DNA of 64,000 bases from Niveibacterium sp. 24ML (GTDB lineage: Bacteria > Pseudomonadota > Gammaproteobacteria > Burkholderiales > Rhodocyclaceae), in assembly GCF_026586805.1 (NCBI RefSeq), contig NZ_JAPFHA010000022.1, positions 1 to 64,000 on the forward strand, written 5' to 3'. Made by a program: the position numbers and the translations under genes. This document shows, piece by piece, positions 54,681 to 63,232 of the stretch (positions within the stretch are counted from its first letter, which is position 1; every line of letters starts with the position of its first letter). A model generated the notes under the pieces. The model searched no databases and had not been told where the DNA came from. It saw nothing but the letters and a program-made list of their open reading frames with translations.

Positions 54681-56964
54681 TGCGTGCCTCCTGGCGAGTT
54701 TGATCGTGGGCGTGCGGTTTCTCGGTTGATCGTGGGTTCGCAGCGCGTCCGCGCTCCCTGAGGGAGATCTCACTATCAAGGCGAGCGATGAGTTCGTTGG
54801 CGGTGGGCGTGACGTCGAGCAAGCGGTATTGGCGTACCACCGTGGCGATGTCGCCGGCAGTCAGGCCCTCGAGCCTGAACACCCCGTGTTCAACGCCTTG
54901 CGCAGCATCGAAGGTGCCACCGAGGCGAATGAACTCCTGCGCGAACAGCGCCCAACGCTGATGGCTGGTGAGCGGTGAAAAACGCACCTTCCAGTCGAAG
55001 CGGCGAAGGGATGCCGGGTCGAGATGCTCAGCCAGATTGGTGGTACAGATGAAGATGCCTTCAAAGGCCTCCATCTGTGTCAGCAGTTCATTGACCTGGC
55101 TGACTTCCCAAGAGTGCTCGGCATGCTCGCGCGACCTTAGGAACGAATCCGCCTCGTCCAGGATGAGCACGGCGCCTTGCTGGCTGGCCTGCTCGAACAT
55201 GTCAGCGATGCGGCTCTCGGTATCGCCGAGCCATTTAGAAAGCAAGTCCGAACCGCGTTTCACGATAACAGGGCGATCAATCACCTCCGCGAGATAACGG
55301 CCAAACTCGCTCTTTCCGGTTCCCGGCGCCCCGTAGAAGCAGAAGCGTCCGCAGGGCCGGCGCGCCAGTGCAGCCACCAGGTGCGATACGTCGACGTCAG
55401 CATTGACGTAAGCGAGATCAAAGGCCGTCGTGCGCCCCGACGCCCATGAGGGCTTCGGTTGCCCAAGCAGGGCGGCCGACCGATCGAGGGCGCGCAGAAT
55501 CAGGTTGCGACCGTACTCGGCTCCTGCCGGATCAGAAGGCTGTCCGACGAGGCTTTGCGCAACTTGCGCAGCGTTCTGGAGTTGCGCTGGTGTTGTGTGG
55601 TCCCGTGCGGCGATTGCAGAGAGCAGCGTGTCGTCGGAGGCGTCGAGCCACGCGGACAGGTGGTGTGCGACGATGTGTTTGCGCACCGAGAACGGCGGCA
55701 CCGCGAACTTCACTGTGTAGTCAAAGCGTCGCAGATACGCGGGATCGATACCGTCCAGCTCGTTGGTGATCCAGATCGCAGGGATAGCGTTGTTCTCGAG
55801 CGAGCGGTTGATCCAGGCCTTGCCGCGGGACTCGACACGCGCGCCAGCAAACAGGCTTGCCAGCGGGTTGTTCTCGAACACATCCTCGACCTCGTCGAAG
55901 ATCAGCACTGCGTCGCGATTTCGGCTGAGCAAGCGCTGTCCAAGGTTATAAGCGCGCAAGCGACCCATGCCACCGATGGGATCGCCATCCTGATCGGCGT
56001 ACTTCACCTCGAACGCGCTAAGTGAGAGTGCATGTGAGAGCGCGACAGCGTATTCGGTCTTGCCGACGCCGGGCGGGCCATACAAGAGAATGTTCGTGCC
56101 GGCCCGGCCGGTCGCCCGAGCCTGCTTGATGAGGCCGGTCACGATCTCGGTGTCGTCAACAAGATGCGGAAACTGCGCAATGCTGAGCGTGGCAGGAGGA
56201 AGCCTGTCCACAAAACGCGCCAGCAGATCCTCTTCGCAGACCGTCTGGCCAAGCATCAAGTCCGGCAAATCCTCGCGGATACAGACCTTGCTCTCGAGAT
56301 CGCACGCCGACTCCGGCATCGTGATCAATCCTGTCGCGCGAAGAGAGCCCTTTGCGCTGAGCGCGTCGGCAACCTCAACTGTGGGCAAGCCCGATAGCCC
56401 CGAGAGCGCCAACGCAAGATTGGTCGTATCCATTTCGATCGACAGCGCACTGACAACCCGATTGAAATGAGTGATCCCACCCATGCAGGTGGCAAACAGC
56501 AAGACAAACTGTTCGGCGGCTGTCAGGTTGAGCAAGCGCGTCAGCGTGCCAAGGTTGTGCCAGATCGGTGAGGCAAAGGAGACGCCTTGCTGCACGGCTG
56601 CTTCCCGCATCCCGTGAAAGTGCTGGCGCAAGACCTGCGCTTTGCCCGACTTCCGCCGCCTCCGACGAGCGCCGATCGAGAAGATCTCCTGCTCGTCCTC
56701 TTCATCCTCGTTCGAGTGCTCCAAAAGCGCCTCAACGCAAGCCGAGATGCCCTCTCCGAACAAGGCACGAACCCTTCGGTCGCCGCGAGGATCTTCAACC
56801 ATATCAACCACACGGTCCGCACGAACGTACGCCAACGCGAGGTCCATCACCCACACGCACAGCATCGGGCGAAGGGACTCCAGGACGAGATCAGGATGTT
56901 GTGCGGGGGGCTCACTGCCGCAAACGACGAACCCCGGGGCGCCGTGCTGTGCGTGCTGATTCAT
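54667..56964 (-). CDS. Dual AAA+ domain ATPase (second paralog)
   Basis: A protein of 765 residues from ATG 56964, with GGAG six bases upstream. Module one: Walker A GPPGVGKT at 296-303, Walker B D357/E358 in IFDEVEDVF. Module two: GAPGTGKS at 545-552, D603/E604 in ILDEADSFL. AYLRRFDY and ASLRRFDW carry the arginine fingers. The N-terminal 260 residues are helical with an acidic and basic stretch (NEDEEDEQEIFSIGARRRRR). Paralog of the genes at 1663 and 57123. The C-terminal 25 residues are polar and lack the GFL tail. It is divergent from 57123 with three operators between them. Confidence 0.9.
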   Translation of the reverse strand: MNQHAQHGAPGFVVCGSEPPAQHPDLVLESLRPMLCVWVMDLALAYVRADRVVDMVEDPRGDRRVRALFGEGISACVEALLEHSNEDEEDEQEIFSIGARRRRRKSGKAQVLRQHFHGMREAAVQQGVSFASPIWHNLGTLTRLLNLTAAEQFVLLFATCMGGITHFNRVVSALSIEMDTTNLALALSGLSGLPTVEVADALSAKGSLRATGLITMPESACDLESKVCIREDLPDLMLGQTVCEEDLLARFVDRLPPATLSIAQFPHLVDDTEIVTGLIKQARATGRAGTNILLYGPPGVGKTEYAVALSHALSLSAFEVKYADQDGDPIGGMGRLRAYNLGQRLLSRNRDAVLIFDEVEDVFENNPLASLFAGARVESRGKAWINRSLENNAIPAIWITNELDGIDPAYLRRFDYTVKFAVPPFSVRKHIVAHHLSAWLDASDDTLLSAIAARDHTTPAQLQNAAQVAQSLVGQPSDPAGAEYGRNLILRALDRSAALLGQPKPSWASGRTTAFDLAYVNADVDVSHLVAALARRPCGRFCFYGAPGTGKSEFGRYLAEVIDRPVIVKRGSDLLSKWLGDTESRIADMFEQASQQGAVLILDEADSFLRSREHAEHSWEVSQVNELLTQMEAFEGIFICTTNLAEHLDPASLRRFDWKVRFSPLTSHQRWALFAQEFIRLGGTFDAAQGVEHGVFRLEGLTAGDIATVVRQYRLLDVTPTANELIARLDSEISLRERGRAANPRSTEKPHAHDQTRQEARNEYA

Positions 56965-57007
56965 GACGATCTCCGGTCTATCCAAAGACCCTGATCATCC
57001 AGCAAGT

Positions 57008-57026
57008 TGCGACAGCTTTTGTCGCA
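57008..57026. promoter_or_regulatory. Operator 1 of the divergent AAA+ promoters
   Basis: TGCGACA-GCTTT-TGTCGCA, a perfect 7+7 inverted repeat. The centre is 53 bases from the start of the minus-strand AAA+ gene. Confidence 0.8.
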
Positions 57027-57042
57027 CAGAGCATCACCAGAT

Positions 57043-57061
57043 TGCGACTATCAATGTCGCA
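57043..57061. promoter_or_regulatory. Operator 2 of the divergent AAA+ promoters
   Basis: TGCGACT-ATCAA-TGTCGCA, six of seven arm positions inverted. It lies 35 bases centre to centre from operator 1. Confidence 0.75.
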
Positions 57062-57065
57062 CCGC

Positions 57066-57084
57066 TGCGACGCCGCCTGTCGCA
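57066..57084. promoter_or_regulatory. Operator 3 of the divergent AAA+ promoters
   Basis: TGCGACG-CCGCC-TGTCGCA, six of seven arm positions inverted. The centre is 48 bases before ATG 57123, almost the same as at 1663 (49 bases). Confidence 0.75.
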
Positions 57085-57122
57085 CCTGGAAGCGAAGATG
57101 ACGACCAGTCAAGGAGGTCGCC

Positions 57123-59246
57123 ATGCCCACACTCATCGAACACTTGCGCAGCCCGCACGAACCAGGCACCAGGCGCCTCATCGGGCCGAGTGCGACCTAC
57201 CAACCGCTGATTGCCGTGTGGCTTATCGACATGATGTTGCACTTTGGCTGGCATGAACGCGAAGACCAGATCCTCGACGTCGACCTCTTCGCCTGCTCGG
57301 GATTGTCATGGGCTGCGATCGCTGCGATCAGTCGCGAGCACAAGGACGATCGGGCTGCGTGCGTCAGCGCGCTTCGTGCGTTGCTTCTGGCGCAGCGTGC
57401 GGTCATGTTCGACCAAACTATCCCAGCCGACGCTCCGCTGTTCTGCAATGTTGCGGCGCTCGGCGAACTACTCGGCCTTGGCCTCCACGAACAGTTCATC
57501 CTGACCTTCACGGCACTGCGCGCTGCGCTATGTGAATTTGGGAACGCGATACCCGATCAGAAAGTCACGACGGCGGATCTCTGCGCCGTCTTTTCCTTGC
57601 TGTCGCAACTGGATGCTGATGGCTTCAAACAGGCCCTGACGCCAGACAGCACGCTCGTCACGACGGGCATCGTGGGCATTGAGGCCGGCGGTAGCCCGAT
57701 TCGCGAAAAGCTGACCTTGCTGCGAGGGCTCGGGGCCGCGCTCATTGAAGAAGACCTGGAACTCTCGCGACTGATGCGGTACTTCCTCACGCCAACAGCG
57801 ACTCCCACGCTGGCAGTGCCAGATTTTGCGCATCTCGACGCCGAGATGCGCACGCTGGTCGGCATGCTCAACGCAACGCAAAACCACGCGCAGCACGCCC
57901 TTAACGTACTTCTCTACGGTGAGCCAGGCATGGGAAAGACCGAGTTCTGCCAACTACTTGCGCAGCAGACAGGCTTCGAACTGCTTGAAGTGGCCTACGC
58001 CGACGCGTCCGGATCGCCACTCTCCCCCAGTGATCGGCTACGCGCCTATCGCTTCGCTGAACAACTACTCGCCCCGACTCGCCGCAGCATCTTGATGTTC
58101 GACGAAGTCGAAGACGTTTTTCAGTCCGAGGAGACCGCACCCAGCAAGGCCGACATGGCCCAGAGCATTCGATTCAAGGCCTGGATCAACCGCGCACTGG
58201 AGCAATCGCGCACCCCAACCATCTGGATTACCAACCGCGTCCACAAGATTGACCGCGCCGTTCTGCGCCGTTTCGACTTCACATTGGAATTCCGCAATCC
58301 ACCGCCATCCGCGCGTCGGCGAATCGCCGCCCGCCACCTGGGGGGGCTTGCACCTTCTGAATCGTGGCTCGATGCCTTGGCCAGTAACCCCTGTCTCATT
58401 CCATCCCAGTTCGAACGGGCAGCCGGGGTAGCGGCTCGTGTTGACGCCGAGAACGCCGTCACCGCCGCTGAGGTGAGCCTGCGCCAGAGCACCCGTGTAC
58501 TGCACAGGCGCCCGCTCAAGCTCAAGCGAACCGGGTCGGCGCCGTTCAGTACGGAATGGATCACGACAGACCACTCCATCGACGCAGTCCTTTCCGGGCT
58601 GCGCCACCACCCCGCGGCAACAATGTGCTTTTACGGACTGCCAGGTACGGGCAAGACGGCCTTCGCGCGGCATCTAGCCGACGCGCTGGATCGACCACTG
58701 ATGGTTGAACGCGCATCGGACATCTTGAGCCCCTTCGTCGGCGGCACGGAACAGAACATCGCCGAGTTGTTCGAGCGTGCTCAAACAGACGATGCGCTGC
58801 TGCTGATCGACGAAGCCGACTCCTTTCTGGGCGACCGAGGCCAAGCGCAGCACAGTTGGGAAGTCACGCAGGTGAATGAACTGCTGACCCAGATCGAGGA
58901 ATTCGAAGGTCTGCTGGTGTGCACCACCAATCGTTTCGACCAGATGGACCCGGCCTCGCGGCGCCGCTTTAGCCACAAGATCCGCTTCGACCCGATGCCC
59001 CCCGCGACCGCATGGCAGGCCTGTCGCGAAGTCGCAGCGCAACTGGGCATTGATGCGCAAACCCTTGGCGCGATCCGGGGCGACATCCTCTGCATGACGG
59101 CGCTCACGCCGGGTGACTTCGCGGTCGTCCTCAAACAAGCCCGCCACCTGCAAGAAACGCCGACTGCAGAGTGGTTGTGCGACGCCCTGCGTAATGAGGT
59201 TTCCGGGCGGCACGGCGCCAAAGTCCGGTTCGGGTTCGCAGCATGA
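57123..59246 (+). CDS. Dual AAA+ domain ATPase (third paralog), first gene of the caspase/FliG-like operon
   Basis: A protein of 707 residues. ATG 57123 has AAGGAGG upstream. Module one: GEPGMGKT at 266-273, D327/E328 in MFDEVEDVF. Module two: GLPGTGKT at 505-512, D563/E564 in LIDEADSFL, with the Arg fingers in AVLRRFDF and ASRRRFSH. The N-terminal 230 residues are helical and diverged from the other paralogs. It ends KVRFGFAA, close to the GFL tails of two other AAA+ proteins here. The stop overlaps the caspase-like gene (ATGA), so the two are made together. This is the ATPase most directly tied to a predicted effector. Confidence 0.9.
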   Translation: MPTLIEHLRSPHEPGTRRLIGPSATYQPLIAVWLIDMMLHFGWHEREDQILDVDLFACSGLSWAAIAAISREHKDDRAACVSALRALLLAQRAVMFDQTIPADAPLFCNVAALGELLGLGLHEQFILTFTALRAALCEFGNAIPDQKVTTADLCAVFSLLSQLDADGFKQALTPDSTLVTTGIVGIEAGGSPIREKLTLLRGLGAALIEEDLELSRLMRYFLTPTATPTLAVPDFAHLDAEMRTLVGMLNATQNHAQHALNVLLYGEPGMGKTEFCQLLAQQTGFELLEVAYADASGSPLSPSDRLRAYRFAEQLLAPTRRSILMFDEVEDVFQSEETAPSKADMAQSIRFKAWINRALEQSRTPTIWITNRVHKIDRAVLRRFDFTLEFRNPPPSARRRIAARHLGGLAPSESWLDALASNPCLIPSQFERAAGVAARVDAENAVTAAEVSLRQSTRVLHRRPLKLKRTGSAPFSTEWITTDHSIDAVLSGLRHHPAATMCFYGLPGTGKTAFARHLADALDRPLMVERASDILSPFVGGTEQNIAELFERAQTDDALLLIDEADSFLGDRGQAQHSWEVTQVNELLTQIEEFEGLLVCTTNRFDQMDPASRRRFSHKIRFDPMPPATAWQACREVAAQLGIDAQTLGAIRGDILCMTALTPGDFAVVLKQARHLQETPTAEWLCDALRNEVSGRHGAKVRFGFAA

Positions 59247-59920
59247 GCGCGCCATCTGTCCTGGTGTTGGAAGCGGCATGGGTAAGCAGTCTGGAACCAG
59301 GCCCCTCGGTGCGCCCCTTCATCGATGGCTGGGCCGCCCACCGCGGAGTTGGCGTTTGCTACCGCAGCTTTGGTTCCTGCGCCGAACTGGCGCACTGGCT
59401 CAGGCACTTTCTTGCAAGCCAGACGCTCCGCGTCGCCTACCTTGCAGCGCACGGGCGTGCCGGCAGCCTGCACACCCCGACCAGTGAAATTCCCTTGCCG
59501 AAGCTTGCGCAAACACTTGCTGGTAGCCGGCGTAGTCGCCGGGTCGGCAAGGGCATTGCGTTTGGTGCCTGCCATCTTGGGGCTGAGCTTGAGGCATTTC
59601 TTTTCGAGTCGAGACAGAAGTTTGATTGGGCGCTCGGCTACACCGAAGCGATCCCCTGGCTTGGCGCGACGGTCATCGATCTGTTGTTTCTTGAATACCT
59701 GTTCGCAGGCATCGCTTTGCGACCCGATGACACGCGCTCTGACCAGAGCGAAGAGGCTGAGGCTGCGACCTGGCTCATCGGTGAACACTGCCGACTCGCT
59801 GACCTCATGGGGCTGCGTCTCGCACTCTCTGCGTCGCTCCAACCCGCGCTGCGGCCACCCACTTCCAAATGGCCTACGCAGACCACGCAACCCGTCGCGC
59901 ACACCATGATTTGCAGTTAA
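59243..59920 (+). CDS. Caspase-like (CHAT/C14-type) protease, copy 2
   Basis: A protein of 225 residues. H70 follows a strand (LRVAYLAAHG) and C110 follows the next (GIAFGACHLG). The same WxxGY...WLG...LLFLEYL block as in the copy at 51925 comes next. It begins almost directly at the caspase-like fold, without a large N-terminal domain, and has a polar C-terminal tail. The start overlaps the AAA+ stop by four bases. A protease coupled to a dual-AAA+ ATPase could be gated by it, as in ATPase-protease pairs; this is inference. Confidence 0.82.
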   Translation: MSAPSVLVLEAAWVSSLEPGPSVRPFIDGWAAHRGVGVCYRSFGSCAELAHWLRHFLASQTLRVAYLAAHGRAGSLHTPTSEIPLPKLAQTLAGSRRSRRVGKGIAFGACHLGAELEAFLFESRQKFDWALGYTEAIPWLGATVIDLLFLEYLFAGIALRPDDTRSDQSEEAEAATWLIGEHCRLADLMGLRLALSASLQPALRPPTSKWPTQTTQPVAHTMICS

Positions 59921-59934
59921 CCGGAGGAACGAGC

Positions 59935-61059
59935 GTGACGCCCCATGAACTCACTGAACTCCTGTTTTCACTGGACGACAGGCTTTTTTGCACCGCCCAA
60001 AGCGTATTTTCCAGTCGCCTTATGGCCCAACGACGTGGCGACTTCGAATCCCCGGATTTCGAGACCCTGCAGCAACTGAGCGGTGACGAGCGCTACCGAC
60101 TGAGCCTAGAACTTGACGACAACACATTGGTACAAGCCCTCAAGGCAGCCAGCCGCAATCTTCGGCACCTATTCCTGCGCGATACCTCTTGGAGCCGCAA
60201 GCGCCGGATCATCGGGAAGATGAGGCGCCTCGGTTGTATCCGTCAGTCGGTTGCCAATCGCGCGGTCGAGGCAGTACTCGCGGAACTGGAACGCCAACGC
60301 GCAATCGGTGCCATCTCCCGCGAGCTCTCTGACGATGAGATCAAACGAGGCATCCCCGCCATACGTGCAGGTTTGGCCGGCAGCCGCGCAAGGCCAAGTC
60401 AGATTCGCGCCGACATAGCAGAGGTGCTTGGCCATTACCTGCACATCGCGTCGGACGCCGTCCTCAGCACCGTCGTCCAGGCCGCTGACCCTTTGGATCT
60501 CGCGTTGCTCCTTTTGCAACTGCGCAGTCCTCTCCTCATCGAGCGCATGCTGGTAGCGGGCGAGTGCACGTACCTGCGCGAGTTGCTCGACAGCATATTT
60601 GCCATCCTGGATGGTGACGGTGCTCCAGCGCCCGGCCACCCAGAGCGCCGGCTCTGGCAAATAGTCACCTGGGAACTCTACAACCAGGATGCTTGGGAGA
60701 TTGACACGCTATTTCCTGTCGCTGCCGAAGTAGCTTCCGTCGCCTCCGGCCCCGCCGGTTCGAACATGATTTGGACCACCCTAAGGAATCTTGAGCTGTA
60801 CGGGTGGGAGGCTCGAACGTATCCCGATCCAAATCCTGATGCACATGAAAAGATGTTGGCGCTGATAAAGGAGAGCGCGCGAAACTACGCAGATTGGCCA
60901 GAGCCGCCCCCACCCGAACCGCTCACCGCCGCGCAACAGCGCCGCATCGATGCAATTGAGGCATCTTCCTTGGCGCGCATGCGGCGGCGCAGCGACGAAC
61001 AGATGCGTCGTGCGATTGCCCGGAAATCCGACGCACGGCGTATGGCGGACGCGTCATGA
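59935..61059 (+). CDS. FliG C-terminal-like domain protein, copy 1
   Basis: A protein of 374 residues from GTG 59935, with GGAGGA six bases upstream. Residues 42-130 follow the FliG C-terminal pattern: ELDDNTLVQALKAASRNL, then RRIIGKMRRLGCIRQSV, then AVLAELERQRAIGAI. Residue 101 is Cys where FliG normally has Pro (GPVRLS). A second helical half and a basic tail (EASSLARMRRRSDEQMRRAI) follow. The copy at 61217 is a clear paralog. FliG-type folds are armadillo-like protein-protein interaction modules, so a scaffold or adaptor role is likely. No flagellar gene is nearby. Confidence 0.78.
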   Translation: MTPHELTELLFSLDDRLFCTAQSVFSSRLMAQRRGDFESPDFETLQQLSGDERYRLSLELDDNTLVQALKAASRNLRHLFLRDTSWSRKRRIIGKMRRLGCIRQSVANRAVEAVLAELERQRAIGAISRELSDDEIKRGIPAIRAGLAGSRARPSQIRADIAEVLGHYLHIASDAVLSTVVQAADPLDLALLLLQLRSPLLIERMLVAGECTYLRELLDSIFAILDGDGAPAPGHPERRLWQIVTWELYNQDAWEIDTLFPVAAEVASVASGPAGSNMIWTTLRNLELYGWEARTYPDPNPDAHEKMLALIKESARNYADWPEPPPPEPLTAAQQRRIDAIEASSLARMRRRSDEQMRRAIARKSDARRMADAS

Positions 61060-61220
61060 GCAAAGGTCAGCTCACCTTTCAGGTCGTGTTCGAGCGCTGC
61101 GATCTGACCGGCGCGCACAATAGTCGGGCCTGCTCAGCGCGGCCGAAATCGGGCAAAAGGAAACTGACCGCAGCCCGACCCCAACCCGCTGTCACACCAG
61201 CCAAGGCTCGTTCATCATGA
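61056..61220 (+). CDS. Small basic protein between the two FliG-like genes
   Basis: A protein of 54 residues. ATG 61056 overlaps the upstream stop (ATGA), and its own stop overlaps the next ATG (61217-61220, ATGA). The coupling on both sides makes it a real gene despite its size. The first 20 residues (MSKGQLTFQVVFERCDLTGA) could form a strand pair. The rest is Arg/Lys/Ala-rich (SARPKSGKRKLTAARPQ) and probably disordered or nucleic-acid-binding. No known family. Confidence 0.6.
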   Translation: MSKGQLTFQVVFERCDLTGAHNSRACSARPKSGKRKLTAARPQPAVTPAKARSS

Positions 61221-62284
61221 ATGCCATCAACATCGCGGAACTGCTGTATTCACTCGACGCAGCCCAACTCGGCGCCGTCGGGCGCCTTCTGGATTCTCGC
61301 CTTCTAGCCCGGAAGCGTGGCGGATGGCTGCACCCCACGTTTGAACGCGTGGCCCAACTCACCGACAACGAACGCTACCTGCTGATTCGGGAAATTCCCG
61401 ACAACACCGTGGCCGAGGCGTTGAAGGCAGGCGGCGAGTATCTGAGAGGCACAGTCTTCGCAGTCATGACCAAAACCCGACGCAAGCGTGTCAGCGGCAT
61501 CATGACGCGATTGGGCCCCACTCGCTTATCGGTCGCCGAAGGCGCAATCGACGCGATCCTGGCTGTGCAGGAGCGTCTGCGCGCAATTGGAGCCATTTCC
61601 CCTGATCTCACCGTGGGCGAGATCGAACAAGGGCTAACCGCGATTTGCGCAGGATTGCCTGCCTCGTTCCCGGGCGAGCAATTGGTCCCCGCAGAGTACG
61701 CAGCGACATTGCACCAACACCTTTGCGGCGCCTCCGATCAGGCGCTCTGCCAGGTCGTCACGCGCGCAGATCCTTCGGACCTCGCGCTGTTCCTCTTGCA
61801 AAGACGCAGCCGCCCGCTCGCCGAGCGCCTGCTTACAGCAGGACCGTTACCGTATCTGCGCGAGACCCTTGCCGCCGCGCTCGCCTTGCAGCCCGGCGCC
61901 GATTTGCCAGACGGACGTCCCGAATGGCGACTGTGGACGGTCACGCAAGGCAGCCTGCCATTCTTCGACGGCGCGCCGGAAGAATTTCCGCCTCCAGCGC
62001 TATCAACACCGACGTGCGCATCGGGTGCGTCCGATACCTTATCGGGTTCGCAATTGGCGCCCACCGATCTGGTCACATCTTCCGACCAGCACCACAGGAC
62101 ACATCGGCTTGATTACGACAGCACCTGGCCGACGGAGCATGACATTCCCAAAACGCCAACCCAGTTGCTTCGTGAGCGTGAGATCGAGGCATCCCCATTC
62201 GCGCGCATGAAACGTCGCTGCAGGTCAGCGGAGCTTTCCGCTGCATCGCGAGTGCTGCAGCCCTCCCCGCCCGATCCGCAATGA
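61217..62284 (+). CDS. FliG C-terminal-like domain protein, copy 2
   Basis: A protein of 355 residues. Residues 42-130 match FliG-C more closely than in copy 1: LIREIPDNTVAEALKAGG, RGTVFAVMTKTRRKRV, LGPTRLSVAEGAIDAILAV and LRAIGAI. FliG has RE(V/I)D...ALKGA, NMS.R, LGPVRLSDVE and a GEI end in the same order. The second half (QGLTAICAGLPASFPGEQLV ... DLALFLLQRRSRPLAERLLT) parallels copy 1. The tail EIEASPFARMKRRC matches copy 1 as well. It probably arose by duplication. Confidence 0.8.
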   Translation: MNAINIAELLYSLDAAQLGAVGRLLDSRLLARKRGGWLHPTFERVAQLTDNERYLLIREIPDNTVAEALKAGGEYLRGTVFAVMTKTRRKRVSGIMTRLGPTRLSVAEGAIDAILAVQERLRAIGAISPDLTVGEIEQGLTAICAGLPASFPGEQLVPAEYAATLHQHLCGASDQALCQVVTRADPSDLALFLLQRRSRPLAERLLTAGPLPYLRETLAAALALQPGADLPDGRPEWRLWTVTQGSLPFFDGAPEEFPPPALSTPTCASGASDTLSGSQLAPTDLVTSSDQHHRTHRLDYDSTWPTEHDIPKTPTQLLREREIEASPFARMKRRCRSAELSAASRVLQPSPPDPQ

Positions 62285-62444
62285 TGCAAGCCAGATAGTC
62301 GGCAGCAAGAAGCTCGCGACAAATCGCCCCGACCCGACACCGAAAATTGATGAAAGTCATGCTTGGAGGCAGACACCCTTCAGAGGCAGATCAGCGCGCC
62401 GTTGAAGTGGGCTTGAACGATAGAACGATGAACCAAGGGTAGGC

Positions 62445-63215
62445 ATGACCACCGCTCAACAGCTCTACAATGACATCCTGAATTTCTTGGCGCGTGGCAC
62501 AGCGGCAGATCCGACGGCGGGACCCTACAAACTTTCCACGCGAGAGCCCCTTGTGAAGCCGTCCGATTGGAATGAACTCCCGCCTACAACCGTTAAATGC
62601 CAGCTTCTCCCCTTGACGACGATCGGCAAGGGCGAGCTTTCAGTCCAAGCGGCTCTATACGCCTATCTGGTCAGCAAGGACTGGATCGCAGTCACAGAGG
62701 CGGCTCCTGACACCGGCAGTGATCGCGCCGACATCCTCGTTCTCGACAACAACTTCACGCCGCTCGCTGCAATTGAGTTAAAGCACCACTCCATTCACCA
62801 ACCGTGGCAACGGGGCACGCTGCCTCTGCTGGATCTGATGGATGAAGACCTCAAAAAGAGGACGGCGCAATCGTTCTACGGGCAACCAAGGCCGCTCATT
62901 CGAATTGGCCTGATGACCGCGATTGTTTCGCCTACAGCAAAGGTCCTTCGGACTCCTAGTCCGCCTTGTTTTCCAAGCTTTCTAAGAAGAGAGTCATACA
63001 TTGCCAGGGGAACAAAGGACAGTCTGTTCGCTTTCAAAGCGCCATCACAAAAAAACTCGTCGGCGCAGCGGTTCTCAGACTTCATACCTGCCGTGCAGCG
63101 ATGGCACAAGACTGGAATTGGCCACGCTGGCTGGGGTCCGCTAGAGAAGTTCCGACACGACCCAAGCGGGGCCGACATTGTTGGCTGCGTCGGCTATGTC
63201 TGCGTTATGCCCTGA
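62445..63215 (+). CDS. PD-(D/E)XK-fold nuclease-like protein
   Basis: A protein of 256 residues. A helical lead with possible E85 (TEAAPDTGSD) precedes DILVLD (D96) and AAIELKHH (E111, K113), the D...ExK core of restriction-like nucleases. No helicase or recognition domain is visible. It begins 160 bases after the FliG-like gene; the gap holds no gene I can support. It is likely part of the same locus as a nuclease effector or accessory protein, by position only. Confidence 0.72.
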   Translation: MTTAQQLYNDILNFLARGTAADPTAGPYKLSTREPLVKPSDWNELPPTTVKCQLLPLTTIGKGELSVQAALYAYLVSKDWIAVTEAAPDTGSDRADILVLDNNFTPLAAIELKHHSIHQPWQRGTLPLLDLMDEDLKKRTAQSFYGQPRPLIRIGLMTAIVSPTAKVLRTPSPPCFPSFLRRESYIARGTKDSLFAFKAPSQKNSSAQRFSDFIPAVQRWHKTGIGHAGWGPLEKFRHDPSGADIVGCVGYVCVMP

Positions 63216-63232
63216 AAGCACGCCGCCTCACC

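Noticed and set aside
62285-62444. 30-codon frame from 62350 ending just before the nuclease gene
   Set aside because: Too short, no ribosome site, no coupling to its neighbours.
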